Source: Lysobacter sp. BMK333-48F3 (GTDB lineage Bacteria > Pseudomonadota > Gammaproteobacteria > Xanthomonadales > Xanthomonadaceae). From it: a stretch of 64,000 nt of DNA. The notes under the pieces are model-generated. The model was not told where the DNA came from, did not search any database, and saw nothing but the letters and a program-made list of their open reading frames with translations. Location: positions 3,968,501 through 4,032,500 of the forward strand of contig NZ_JAIHOO010000001.1 of assembly GCF_019733395.1 (NCBI RefSeq). The letters are read 5' to 3'. The translations under genes were made by a program, and so were the position numbers. Positions 18,112 through 26,703 of the stretch are shown here, piece by piece (position 1 is the first letter of the stretch; every line of letters begins with the position of its first letter).

Positions 18112-18823
18112 CGCGCCCTCCGCTGGGGTCGCCGTGCTGCAGCGGGCCATCTGGGCGAGACGGCCCACCGCGCGGGCGTAGATCGCCGAATCGACCGATC
18201 GGGAATTTCAGTTCCGGCCGCAGGATGTCGATGTCGAATTGACCTGAATCGTTCGGATCCTCCTGCAGTTTATGTCCGCCCACCTCTACCTCCCTGAAAC
18301 CTGGATCTTCGAACGTGCCAAACGGATCGGTCGGAAGATCGCGTTCCAGGGTCATGTGTTGGAGAGCCTTGCCTATGCCGGGAACGAGCTTGGCCCGCCC
18401 CTCGAACAAGTCTTTGATCCACTGCATGCGAGGATCCGGCATCCGACTGGCGCGGTGCCTGTCGCTCCACCGCAACTGCGAGAACGTGGAGAAAGCTGCG
18501 GGAAGGTTTTGCAGCAGCGACAACTTGGGTCCCGGATTGCCATGCAGACCGCGCACCCGCGGCCGATGCAGATCCGGAAGCTGCAACGACGGTTTCTGCC
18601 GCGGCATGCGCCGGCCCAAGTCGCTGGACAAGGCGAGCTGATACGGCTTGGGCGGTGCGGGCAGGTGGACTCCGGAATCGATCCGGGAAAAATCCCGCGA
18701 TCCGAATTCGGCGATGGGCGGCAAAGGTTCCGGCGCCTGTTCGACGCCAGGACGCAAGGCATACGGGCTGGCCGTCGCCGCGGACGGCGGGCGCAGCAGA
18801 GCCTCGGCGCAGGCGCGTTCCAT
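18098..18823 (-). CDS. Unrecognised eCIS-cluster protein, proline-rich
   Basis: I do not recognise this 241-residue protein. It starts with MERACAEALLRPP and is rich in Pro, Arg and Leu, with short motifs such as MPRQKPSLQLPDLHRPRVRG and DPRMQWIKDLFEGRAKLVPGI. The C-terminal 25 residues are Gly/Pro/Arg/Asp-rich and probably disordered. The ATG at 18823 has GGAGG 8 nt upstream, a strong reason to prefer it over the ATG at 18889. Unlike its two downstream neighbours I cannot align it to the shared PNFMDR domain, but the Met-Glu-Arg start, proline content and position suggest a related role. Its stop overlaps the next start. Codon use looks like that of its neighbours. Confidence 0.68.
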   Translation of the reverse strand: MERACAEALLRPPSAATASPYALRPGVEQAPEPLPPIAEFGSRDFSRIDSGVHLPAPPKPYQLALSSDLGRRMPRQKPSLQLPDLHRPRVRGLHGNPGPKLSLLQNLPAAFSTFSQLRWSDRHRASRMPDPRMQWIKDLFEGRAKLVPGIGKALQHMTLERDLPTDPFGTFEDPGFREVEVGGHKLQEDPNDSGQFDIDILRPELKFPIGRFGDLRPRGGPSRPDGPLQHGDPSGGRDGTP

Positions 18824-18902
18824 CAGGCGGCCTCCACGATGGCGGCGTCGTTGTGGACCGATCGGGCCACGCAGCGCAGCGCCGGGCACGAGCGGCGCGC
18901 GC

Positions 18903-19619
18903 TCACGACACCGACTCCAGGGCGTCCAGCGCGAGCCGGGCGCGTTCGGCGACCGAGAACTGGCGATGCCGGGTCAGCGCGCGCAATTGCTCGCGCGCGG
19001 CCGCGCGCATGCCGAGCAAGCGCAGCAGCGCCGTTTCGCGCTCTTCGATCGGCCCGTCGCTCACCGTTGCGGCCAGACCGGCCGCGATCCCGGCGAGTGC
19101 CTCGTCGTCGCGCTCCAGCGCGAACGACAGGCTCAACTCCACGCTCGTCGCATTCGTCGGATCCAATGCGGCCGCTTCGCTCGGGCCCAGTTCGAGCGAC
19201 TTGCGGCAGCTCAGGCGCAGGGTCCGGCGCTCGCCCGGAGGGATCAGGCGCAGGCCCTCCTCCAGGGCCACGAACTGGTTCAGCAGCAAGGGCTGGCGCC
19301 AAGGCGTCTCGGCACCGATCTCGACCAGGCCGAGCGGGCCGCCGCTGTCGGGCACGCCGTGCAAGGGATCTGGCAGCGGCGCGTCGGCTTCGTCGAGCTT
19401 CGCGACGAAGACGAACCCGGCCGGGCGCTGCCGGCCGCGGTCGCCGGCCACGGCCAGGTACAGGCGCTGCGCGCCTTCGAGCTCGATCGAGAACGTCAGG
19501 CCGATCGGCGCTCCCGCCAGCAGCGGCGTCGATCCGTCCAGCCGCAGGCCGGCCCGAACGCGCCGCCCGTGCGCGTCGAAGGTCTGCCAGGTCTCGCGCT
19601 GTTCGTCGTGTGCGCTCAT
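18903..19619 (-). CDS. Hypothetical protein coupled to the DUF4157 gene
   Basis: This 238-residue protein is not recognised. Residues ~1-170 look beta-rich (FSIELEGAQRLYLAVAGDRG, GFVFVAKLDEAD, RTLRLSCRKSLEL), with a helical C-terminal 60 residues (EERETALLRLLGMRAAAREQLRALTRHRQF). There is no signal peptide or membrane segment. Its start overlaps the stop of the DUF4157 gene by 4 nt (ATGA at 19616-19619), so the two are translationally coupled. A chaperone, docking or immunity-type partner for the DUF4157 product is possible, but nothing in the sequence decides this. Confidence 0.72.
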   Translation of the reverse strand: MSAHDEQRETWQTFDAHGRRVRAGLRLDGSTPLLAGAPIGLTFSIELEGAQRLYLAVAGDRGRQRPAGFVFVAKLDEADAPLPDPLHGVPDSGGPLGLVEIGAETPWRQPLLLNQFVALEEGLRLIPPGERRTLRLSCRKSLELGPSEAAALDPTNATSVELSLSFALERDDEALAGIAAGLAATVSDGPIEERETALLRLLGMRAAAREQLRALTRHRQFSVAERARLALDALESVS

Positions 19620-22138
19620 CGGAAGCGGATCCTGGTGGTGGCGGTGCGCGCGGCCAGCACCGAATCGCGCGCGGTGACCGTGACGACGCCGGTGAATGCC
19701 GCCGGCCGGGTCACCGTCGCCGCGACCGCCACGCCGGGCGGATTGGCGTTGAGCGCGACCGTCACGCCGGCTGCGGCGGCGGCCGGATCGACGGTGAACA
19801 CGATGTTGCGTCCGCCCGGTTCGGCATTGAGAGTGACCACCGAGCTGAGCGTTCCGACCGGTACCGGGCTCGGTGCGGCGCGCATGTTGCGCAGGCGCAC
19901 CGCGGCGACCCGCACTCGGCCGTCGGCGCGACGGTTGGGGAAAATGGTGTCGGCGGCGCGCAGGCGGAAGCGGCCCGCCTGGACGCCGGCGCGCAAGGTC
20001 GCCGCGGCCGGCAGCGCCGCCGGATTGCCGGCGGTGATGACGACGTCGCCGGAAAGGACGTTCCAGCGCGCGCTGCGTGCAGCGACGCTGGAGGCGACGG
20101 TCAGGCGCGCGGTGGCGGCGCCGTCCGCGGCCAGCGCGGTGGCGCCGGCGGCGTTGGGCGTCGCGGTCACCGCACTGAACACGATCAGCGGATTGCCGGC
20201 ATAGGGATCGTTGCGCGGTGGCGCGGCCACGCCGCCGAAACGGTGGTCGGTGCGGAACTGGAAACCCGCCGCCTGCGAGCCGCGCAGCGAGCGCTCGTGC
20301 ACGCCGTCGGCGAAGGTGCGGCTGACCACCGCGCCGGCGCCGCGCCAGGACGAGTACTGGAAGCGCTGGCGGAAATTCCAGAAGCGCGGCAGCTGCGGCA
20401 CGCCGGGGCCGACGAAGCGGTTGACGTCGATCGCCGGGCGGCCGTCGCCGACATTGGGCAGAGCGGTCGGCGTGACCAGCTGATCGACCCAGGCATTGGC
20501 CGGTACCGCCAGGGCGAGGACGAAGGCGGGGTTGAAGCCGATCGGCGGATTGACCGGGCCGAGATTGAAATCGTTGCGATTGAGGGTGATCAGCTCGCCG
20601 ACGATGCGGGTCAGCGGCGGGTGCGCCGCGTCGGAAGACTGGAAGGTGATCCGGTTGCGCACGCCGTAGGGGCCCGCGCCGCCGGCGAAAGCCAGCGCGC
20701 TGACCCGGGTCGGTACTGCGTTGACGGTGAGCTCCGACATCAGCCCGGACGCTCCGGCCACCGGTGCCGCCACCGGCTGGGTTTCGTTGAGCCGCGCTCC
20801 GGTGGCGGTGTCGGTGATGCGCACGCGGATATCGCCGGTCTGCGCGCCGGGAGTGATGACGTTGCCGGCCACGCGCGCGCCGAGCGCGCGGCGCAGGGTG
20901 ACGCGCACCGGCCGCGCGCCCGGCGCGGTGACCGCGTTGACGGTCGCGCTGTTGCCGTTGATGCCGTCGCGGTTCGGTTCGGCGGTGCCAGCCGGGGCGG
21001 CGCCGGGAATCAGCGACGGCACCGCCGCCAGCGCCGGATTGGCGGCGTAGGTGGCGGAGGTGACCTGCACCAGCCGGACCGCGGCCGAGTCGGCGTTGTC
21101 GGCGGGCGTGCCCGACACCGCCGCGCGGATGGTCAGCGCTGCGCCGCCGACCACCGTGCCCGGCGCGGGCTGAACCGCGCGGATCCGCACCCGGCGACCG
21201 CCGCCGATCACCGAAACGCCGGCCGGCGCCACGCCGCCGGGGTTGATGCTCCAGGCCAGCGTGGTGCGGCCGGCGACGGTGGCGGTGGCGGTGATGTCGG
21301 TGCCGCCGACGCCGAGTTCGGCGGCTGAAGTCGCGACATTGGTCACCAGCGGCGCGGCCTGGGCGAGCATCGGCGCGGCGGCGACCTGTTGCGACAGGCC
21401 TGAACGCGCCGGCGCCGCACCGGCGCCGAGGTCTTGCTGGACGACGTGGGTCAATTCGTGCGCTAGCAGATGGCGGTGTTCGCCGGCCTCCGGGTCGGCG
21501 ACCTTGTCGCCGAACACCAGGTTGCGGGCGAAGGCGAAGGCGCGCGCGCCGAGACGGCGCGCGGCGGCATGCGCGGCGCCGTCGCTGTGTACGCGCACGC
21601 CGGAAAACTCCCAGCCGAAGGCGCGTTCGAACGCGGCGCGCAGCGAGGCCGTCAGCGGTCGCCCGGTACCGAGTTCGGCGATCGGAGCGGCCTCGGCGAG
21701 CGGTTCGGCGCCGGCCGGGGCGGATGCGGCCGGCAGGGACAGCCGTTGCAGCGCCGCGTCGGCGATGCGGTCGGCTTCGCCTTCGTGTCCGGGCGCGGCG
21801 TCGATGCGTTGCGGCAGCACCATCGCGGCGAGCGGCGCCGAGGCGCGGCGGCGTGCGGGCGGGCGCGTTGCGACGGGCAGACGCGCCGGTGCGGGCCGCG
21901 CCGGCACCGCGGCCAAGGTCGATGCCCGCGCCAGGGGCGACGCCGGGCCCGCGTCCGCGCCCGAGGCTGCGCCGATGGCGGCAGGCGCAGAGGTGGCGGC
22001 ATTCGCGGACGACTGTGCGCAGTGCGCGCAAGTGGCGCCGGCGATGGTGTGGTTGCCGCATTCGCAGCGGCGCGCGAGCATGCCGGTCGGGGCCGGTGCC
22101 GGTGCGAGCGCGCTGGCGGCCGAGGGCGTCTTGCTCAT
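19616..22138 (-). CDS. eCIS core domain (DUF4157) protein with Ig-like C-terminal repeats
   Basis: This 840-residue protein carries the eCIS core domain (DUF4157), a marker of contractile-injection clusters. The domain spans roughly residues 100-245 with GHEGEADRIADAAL, GWEFSGVRVHSDGAAHAAA, AFAFARNLVFG and LLAHELTHVVQQ; the last holds an HExxH-type site (His227, Glu228, His231). The first 45 residues contain a CxC...CxxC ribbon (CECGNHTIAGATCAHC). The C-terminal ~580 residues are Ala/Val/Thr-rich beta repeats ending in VTVTARDSVLAARTATTRIR, which look like bacterial Ig-like modules. DUF4157 proteins are often cargo or cargo-linked in known eCIS, so this is the best effector candidate here. 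Whether the HELTH site is catalytic cannot be told from sequence. Confidence 0.85.
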   Translation of the reverse strand: MSKTPSAASALAPAPAPTGMLARRCECGNHTIAGATCAHCAQSSANAATSAPAAIGAASGADAGPASPLARASTLAAVPARPAPARLPVATRPPARRRASAPLAAMVLPQRIDAAPGHEGEADRIADAALQRLSLPAASAPAGAEPLAEAAPIAELGTGRPLTASLRAAFERAFGWEFSGVRVHSDGAAHAAARRLGARAFAFARNLVFGDKVADPEAGEHRHLLAHELTHVVQQDLGAGAAPARSGLSQQVAAAPMLAQAAPLVTNVATSAAELGVGGTDITATATVAGRTTLAWSINPGGVAPAGVSVIGGGRRVRIRAVQPAPGTVVGGAALTIRAAVSGTPADNADSAAVRLVQVTSATYAANPALAAVPSLIPGAAPAGTAEPNRDGINGNSATVNAVTAPGARPVRVTLRRALGARVAGNVITPGAQTGDIRVRITDTATGARLNETQPVAAPVAGASGLMSELTVNAVPTRVSALAFAGGAGPYGVRNRITFQSSDAAHPPLTRIVGELITLNRNDFNLGPVNPPIGFNPAFVLALAVPANAWVDQLVTPTALPNVGDGRPAIDVNRFVGPGVPQLPRFWNFRQRFQYSSWRGAGAVVSRTFADGVHERSLRGSQAAGFQFRTDHRFGGVAAPPRNDPYAGNPLIVFSAVTATPNAAGATALAADGAATARLTVASSVAARSARWNVLSGDVVITAGNPAALPAAATLRAGVQAGRFRLRAADTIFPNRRADGRVRVAAVRLRNMRAAPSPVPVGTLSSVVTLNAEPGGRNIVFTVDPAAAAAGVTVALNANPPGVAVAATVTRPAAFTGVVTVTARDSVLAARTATTRIRFR

Positions 22139-22380
22139 CGACGGATCTCGCGGCTCAAGGTCGCGACGACCGAGCCGGCCACCGCACGGGCCAGTCCGGC
22201 GGCGCCGCCGGTCGTGGCCGCCGCCGGCGCGGTTCGCGCCGGAGCGGCCGTGCGGCCGGCGGTGGGGCCGAGCAATCGGGTCAGTTCGCCGGACAGCGCT
22301 TCGGCGAACTGGCGCCGTTGCGCCTCGCCGCCGGGCAGGCCGTGCACGATCACCCGTTCGATGTGCAAGTGCAGGCTCAT
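22135..22380 (-). CDS. Small eCIS-cluster protein, 81 aa
   Basis: This small protein starts with MSLHLHIERVIVHGLPGGEA, then a helical segment (RRQFAEALSGELTRLLG), an Ala/Thr/Pro linker and a C-terminal hydrophobic helix (GGAAGLARAVAGSVVATLSR). It is joined to both neighbours by ATGA overlaps (22377-22380 with the ATPase, 22135-22138 with the DUF4157 gene), which makes it very likely to be translated despite its size. Small proteins with an 'IERLVL.GL' start are commonly found next to DUF4157 genes; their function is unknown to me. A role as an adaptor or chaperone of the DUF4157 product is inference. Confidence 0.78.
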   Translation of the reverse strand: MSLHLHIERVIVHGLPGGEAQRRQFAEALSGELTRLLGPTAGRTAAPARTAPAAATTGGAAGLARAVAGSVVATLSREIRR

Positions 22381-24473
22381 CCGGCCCTCCGCGTGCCCAC
22401 CGGGGCGAATTCGCTTTCGTTGACCGGCTTGCCGAGCTTGCGCAGTTCGGTGCGCAGGCAGGTCAGCAGCAGCGGCATCGACACTGCCGTTCCGGTCTGG
22501 GCCGCGGCGAACGCGGCGTTGAGGGCGATGCTGTGGATGTTGCCGCCGGACAGGCCGAAGCGCGCCAGCCGCTCGTAGTCCAGGGCCTCGCGCGGCACCC
22601 CCGGAGCCAGCGCGTTGCGCCAGATGCGCGCGCGCTCGGCCGGGCCGGGGAACTGGAAGTTCACCACGAAGCGCAGCCGGCGCAGGAACGCGCCGTCGAG
22701 CGCGGACTTCATGTTGGTGGCGAGGATGGCCAGGCCGGAGAAGGCCTCCATCCGCTGCAGCAGGTAGTTGATCTCGATATTGGCGTAGCGGTCGTGGCTG
22801 TCCTTGACCTCGCTGCGCTTGCCGAACAAGGCGTCGGCCTCGTCGAAGAACAGGATCGCGCCGCCTTGCTCGGCGGCGTCGAACACCCGGCGCAGGTTCT
22901 TCTCGGTCTCGCCGATGTACTTGCTGACCACCGACGACAGGTCGATCCGGTACAGATGCAGGCGCAGCTCGCGGGCGATGACTTCGGCGGCCAGGGTCTT
23001 GCCGGTGCCGCTTTCGCCGGCGAACAGGGCGCTGAGGCCGAGGCCGCGGTTCATCCGCTCGGCGTAGCCCCATTGCTGGTACACGCGGTGGCGCTCGTGC
23101 ACTTGCCCGACGATCTGGCGCAGCAGGCCGAGCGCTTCGTCGCCCAGGACCAGGTCGTCCCAACTCGATTTGGGTTCCAGGCGCTGGGCCAGCGTGTCCA
23201 ACCGCGCCAGCGACAGGTCGCGGCAGACCTCCCAGGCGTCGCCGCCGCGCAAGCGCAGGCCGGCGGCGACGTCGTGGATCTGCTGCAGGTTGAGGCGGAA
23301 GTGGCCCGACAGCGCTTCGGCGCGGCGTTCGCGCTCGGCCAGTCCGTCCGGCAGCGCCTGGCTCCAGGCCGCATGCTGCTCCGCGGCGCTCGGCATCGGC
23401 GCTTCCAGCGTCCATTGGGGAACCTGCAACTGCAGGGGCGAGGCCGGCAGGCCGACGAAGGCCAGGCCCAGCGGCTGGGCGAGCAGGGTGCGCAGCGCTG
23501 CGGCGGCTTCGCCGGCATCGATGTCGACGTCGTCGGCCTCCAGGTACAGGGCCACCGGCAACAGCAGGCTTTCGCGATACCACAGCCGCGCCAGGGTCTC
23601 CAACTCGCTGCGCGCGCTCGGCAAGGATTGCGCCGGCAAGACATACAGGCGGCAGCCGATCTGTGCGCAAGCATGGGCGGCGATCGCCAAGCGGCTGCCG
23701 GGGTCGCCGCCGAGCAATTGCAGCAAGGGCAGCGGGCCGGGATCGGTACGTTCGTCGCGCCGTTCGGCGCCATGGGCTTGCAAGGCCGACACGATGCGCT
23801 CGGCCTGGGCCTGCTGCGACGGCGCGATCGGCGGCGGCGCCGGGCAGTCGCGCACCAGCCCGTCCAGGCGCGCGTCGAGCAGGTTCAAACCTTTGGCATA
23901 ACCGACCACGCGCTCGTCGGCGCGCAGTGCGGCCGCGGTCAACGGGGTCGCGCCGGGCTGGTTGATCTCGATCAGGCGCAGATAGCGCAGCGGCCGTTGC
24001 GCCGCCAGCGCGTCCCACGAGGGTTGCTCGAACAGGCGCAAGGCCAGGGCGAAGCTCGGATGCGGCGTACCTTGCACCGCGGCGATCAGCCCCGGCAGCG
24101 CCGGGTCCAATTCCATCGCCACGCACAGCAGCAGTACGTCGGTTTCGAACGGCGCCAGACCGAGGCGTTCGCCCAGCAACGGCAAGGCCGGTGCGGGATC
24201 GCATTGCGCGGCCCGGACCCGCGCCGCCGCGGCTTCGGCCTCCTCGGCCGCCGAGGGGATCGCCGCCGCGGCGGATTCGGAGGCCGGCGCGGGACGCGCG
24301 AACCAGCGCGCATTGGCGCGCTCGCCGGCCTGCGGCGTCGCCGCCATGCGCTGCAGGCGCAGGCGCAACCAATGCAGCGACGCCGCCAGATAGGTCTGGT
24401 TGGCCTGGTTCCAGCGCTGCGCTTCGTCGGCGGCGCGCAGCGTTTCTTCGCTGGGCTGGTCGAGACGGGTCAT
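22377..24473 (-). CDS. AAA+ ATPase of the eCIS (Afp15-like)
   Basis: This 698-residue protein is the AAA+ ATPase present in nearly all eCIS clusters. The C-terminal AAA module has Walker A GESGTGKT (Lys492), Walker B AILFFDEADALFG (about residues 540-552), sensor-1 region LAILATNMKSALD and an arginine-rich segment AFLRRLRFVVNFQFP. The N-terminal ~400 residues are the Leu/Ala-rich helical domain typical of this class (ERLGLAPFETDVLLLCVAMELD). The AAA module resembles Vps4/FtsH-type ATPases. In Afp and PVC the homolog is needed for assembly and is not part of the finished particle. It overlaps both neighbours by 4 nt. Confidence 0.92.
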   Translation of the reverse strand: MTRLDQPSEETLRAADEAQRWNQANQTYLAASLHWLRLRLQRMAATPQAGERANARWFARPAPASESAAAAIPSAAEEAEAAAARVRAAQCDPAPALPLLGERLGLAPFETDVLLLCVAMELDPALPGLIAAVQGTPHPSFALALRLFEQPSWDALAAQRPLRYLRLIEINQPGATPLTAAALRADERVVGYAKGLNLLDARLDGLVRDCPAPPPIAPSQQAQAERIVSALQAHGAERRDERTDPGPLPLLQLLGGDPGSRLAIAAHACAQIGCRLYVLPAQSLPSARSELETLARLWYRESLLLPVALYLEADDVDIDAGEAAAALRTLLAQPLGLAFVGLPASPLQLQVPQWTLEAPMPSAAEQHAAWSQALPDGLAERERRAEALSGHFRLNLQQIHDVAAGLRLRGGDAWEVCRDLSLARLDTLAQRLEPKSSWDDLVLGDEALGLLRQIVGQVHERHRVYQQWGYAERMNRGLGLSALFAGESGTGKTLAAEVIARELRLHLYRIDLSSVVSKYIGETEKNLRRVFDAAEQGGAILFFDEADALFGKRSEVKDSHDRYANIEINYLLQRMEAFSGLAILATNMKSALDGAFLRRLRFVVNFQFPGPAERARIWRNALAPGVPREALDYERLARFGLSGGNIHSIALNAAFAAAQTGTAVSMPLLLTCLRTELRKLGKPVNESEFAPVGTRRAG

Positions 24474-25753
24474 GACACCACCACGGTCTGTTGCGGATCG
24501 AAGACGTAGCCGTCCGCGGCGGCGACGGCGACGATGCTGTCCAGGCCGTCCACGCGCAGCCGCACCGGATAGCTGCCGGCGACCGCGTCGGCGACGGCGA
24601 ATTCGAGCGTGGTCGGCTCGGCCGGATCGGCCGGCGTATCGATGCTGGCGGCGCGCACTTCCAGATCGCCGAACAGCAGGCGCACGCCGTCGTGCTGCGC
24701 GGGCAGCAGGCGCGGCCGGCAGCGCACGGTCAGCAGCAGTTCGCCGGCCGCCGCGGCCAGCGGCGCGACTTCGATCAGCGGCGCCAGCGCCAGCGCCACC
24801 GGATTGCTGTACACCGGCGGATGTCCGGGCGGCGGGTCGTTGCGCAGCCGCACCGCATACTGGCCGATGCACCAGTCCGATACCGCGCCGGCCTCGGCGA
24901 CTTCAGGCAGGGCAACCAGCAAGGCGCCGGCGACGTCGCCGGCGTCGGCGGCCAGGGTCTGGCGCATCGCGCCGCGCGGGGACTCGAACACCGCCAGGCC
25001 GAAGGCCGCGCCCAGGCGTTCGCCGCGCAGACGCAGTACGTCGCCCAGGCGCGCGGCCGGCAGCAGGTCGGAGGCGGCCGGTGCGATGCCGTACAGGCGC
25101 GGCGCTCCCGCGGCCATCGCGGTGGGCCCGCGATCGTCGGCGCCGCGTTTGAGCACCGGCAAGGCGCTGCGCGCCGAGGCGTCGGACTCGATCAACACCA
25201 CCGACACCTGGTAGGCCATGGACGGGCGATAGCGCGCCTGCATCGCGGTCCACAGCTTGGTCAACTCTTCGGTGCTGAGGTATTTGGGCGTGATCTTCAG
25301 CCACTCGACCTGATCGGCCAGGCTCAGCGCGGAGAACTCGCCGAACGGCGGCGTCGGCGGTCCGAGCACGACGCGAAGCTGTTCGCGGCTCAAGGCCGGG
25401 GTTTCGTGCAGGAACTGCATGCCCAGGCCGAGCAGCGCCTCGGCGGCGAGGTCCTGGGCGCCATAGGCGGTGAGCAGGTAGTGGAGGTCCAGCGCCAGCG
25501 GCGGGCGTCCGCTGCGCTGGCCGCTGCCGTCGCGCGCCGGCAATTGCTGATTGCTCCAGCCGGTGTTCGGGGTGACCTGATAGAGAAACAGATTGAGCTG
25601 GTTGGGCTCGGTCTGGCCGGTGGTGATGCGGTCCGGGGGCAGCGCGCTGACGCTGACGCTGCCGATCGCCGACAGATCCAGGCCGAGCAGGCCGTTGCCG
25701 ATCAGGTCCTTGAGTCCGGCGGTGACCGCACCGATGGCCAGGGCATTGCTCAT
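24470..25753 (-). CDS. DUF4255 (Pvc16-type) tail terminator with C-terminal Ig-like extension
   Basis: This 427-residue protein has an N-terminal DUF4255/Pvc16 domain, the terminator cap that closes the distal end of the tube and sheath. Signatures are the first ~190 residues: LNLFLYQVTPNTGWSNQQLP, LALDLHYLLTAYG, EALLGLGMQFLHETP, then SLADQVEWLKITPKYLSTEELTKLWTAMQARYRPSMAYQVSVVLIES, cited here in family order. The C-terminal ~230 residues are an added region of probable IPT/Ig-like folds (LRLRGERLGAAFGLAVFE; LLVALPEVAEA) that short Afp16 homologs lack. It overlaps the ATPase gene and the proline-rich gene by ATGA junctions, so ATPase and cap are translationally linked. Confidence 0.9.
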   Translation of the reverse strand: MSNALAIGAVTAGLKDLIGNGLLGLDLSAIGSVSVSALPPDRITTGQTEPNQLNLFLYQVTPNTGWSNQQLPARDGSGQRSGRPPLALDLHYLLTAYGAQDLAAEALLGLGMQFLHETPALSREQLRVVLGPPTPPFGEFSALSLADQVEWLKITPKYLSTEELTKLWTAMQARYRPSMAYQVSVVLIESDASARSALPVLKRGADDRGPTAMAAGAPRLYGIAPAASDLLPAARLGDVLRLRGERLGAAFGLAVFESPRGAMRQTLAADAGDVAGALLVALPEVAEAGAVSDWCIGQYAVRLRNDPPPGHPPVYSNPVALALAPLIEVAPLAAAAGELLLTVRCRPRLLPAQHDGVRLLFGDLEVRAASIDTPADPAEPTTLEFAVADAVAGSYPVRLRVDGLDSIVAVAAADGYVFDPQQTVVVS

Positions 25754-26703
25754 GAGCGGCCTCCGTGGCGCTGGCGCAGGTAGTCCTCGAGCGCGAGCCG
25801 GGGTTCGCGCGCGCCCGGCTTGGGCGCGGTCGCGATCGGTGCGGCGGCGACCGCGCGGACTTCCAGGCGGCCGATGCTGACTTGCACCGGCGCCGGGATC
25901 GCCGCTGCCGGCGCCATCGCGGCCGCACGGCCCGGGCTGGCCACTGTCGGCTGGGTCGGCGCCGGCGCGCGCGCGGCCGGCAGGCGCGGCGGCAGCGCGA
26001 GCGCGGCCGGAGCCGCGGTCGATTCGCGCAGGACGCCGTCGCCGTGCGCGGCGGCGCGCAAGGTCGCGAGCGATGCGGGCGCGGCGCCGGTCTGGATCGT
26101 TTGCGGCACCTGTTCGATCCGCGCGGCGCGTTCGATACGTTCGATCCGCTCGCTGCGTTCGACGCGTTCAATGCGCTCGTGCCGGATCGCCGGATCGCGG
26201 CGCTCCGGCAGCGGCGCGCCGGGGCTTTGCCAGGCTGGGGCCGGCAGGGCGGTAGTGGCCGGGCCGGCCTCGACGGCGCCGATGCCGCGCTCGAGCGCCT
26301 GGATCGCGGCGTGCTCGCCGATCGGGGGCGCGTTGCGAACCGCCGTGGCGAATGCAGGCGACGCCGGCGTCGATGCGAAGACCGGCGCCGGCCAGGACGG
26401 TGCGGCCAGTGCGGGCGTCTGACTTTCGCCTGCGATCGCCGTTGCCGCAGCGGTGGCCCGGGAGGCCGGAGCTGCGTCTTCGCGCCGCGTCGGTTCGTTG
26501 CGTGCCGGCACGGCGGCAGGCGCCTCGGTCGCGATCGTTTCGATCGACTCGCTCGCCGCGCTGGAGCCCGGGCGCGGCTCGAACAGCGACGGCCGGCGCC
26601 GGCTCAGCAACGGCGCCTCGTGCCGGGCGCGGGCGACCAGCCGGCCGAGAAAGCCGTCGGCGACGGCATCGGCGGCGCGGCGCGGGCCGACGGGGGCGCT
26701 CAT
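25750..26703 (-). CDS. Proline/alanine-rich eCIS protein with conserved C-terminal tail
   Basis: This 317-residue protein is mostly low-complexity Ala/Pro and probably disordered. A short charged repeat near residues 175-205 (RHERIERVERSERIERIER) is encoded by a degenerate tandem DNA repeat. The recognisable part is the C-terminal ~50 residues: PVQVSIGRLEVRAVAAAP ... LALEDYLRQRHGG. Similar 'IGRIEVRA...LSLEDYL' tails occur on small proteins in eCIS and phage-like clusters, but I cannot name the function. It lies between the tube-proximal gp26/28-like gene and the cap gene, with ATGA overlaps on both sides. The disordered span might act as a length or assembly factor; that is speculation. Confidence 0.75.
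   Translation of the reverse strand: MSAPVGPRRAADAVADGFLGRLVARARHEAPLLSRRRPSLFEPRPGSSAASESIETIATEAPAAVPARNEPTRREDAAPASRATAAATAIAGESQTPALAAPSWPAPVFASTPASPAFATAVRNAPPIGEHAAIQALERGIGAVEAGPATTALPAPAWQSPGAPLPERRDPAIRHERIERVERSERIERIERAARIEQVPQTIQTGAAPASLATLRAAAHGDGVLRESTAAPAALALPPRLPAARAPAPTQPTVASPGRAAAMAPAAAIPAPVQVSIGRLEVRAVAAAPIATAPKPGAREPRLALEDYLRQRHGGRS

Noticed and set aside
18272..24509. Very long plus-strand open frames (over 1000 codons) across the eCIS region
   Set aside because: They run opposite to well-supported minus-strand genes, are made of Arg/Ala/Gly-rich text with no domains, and are expected shadows in high-GC DNA.
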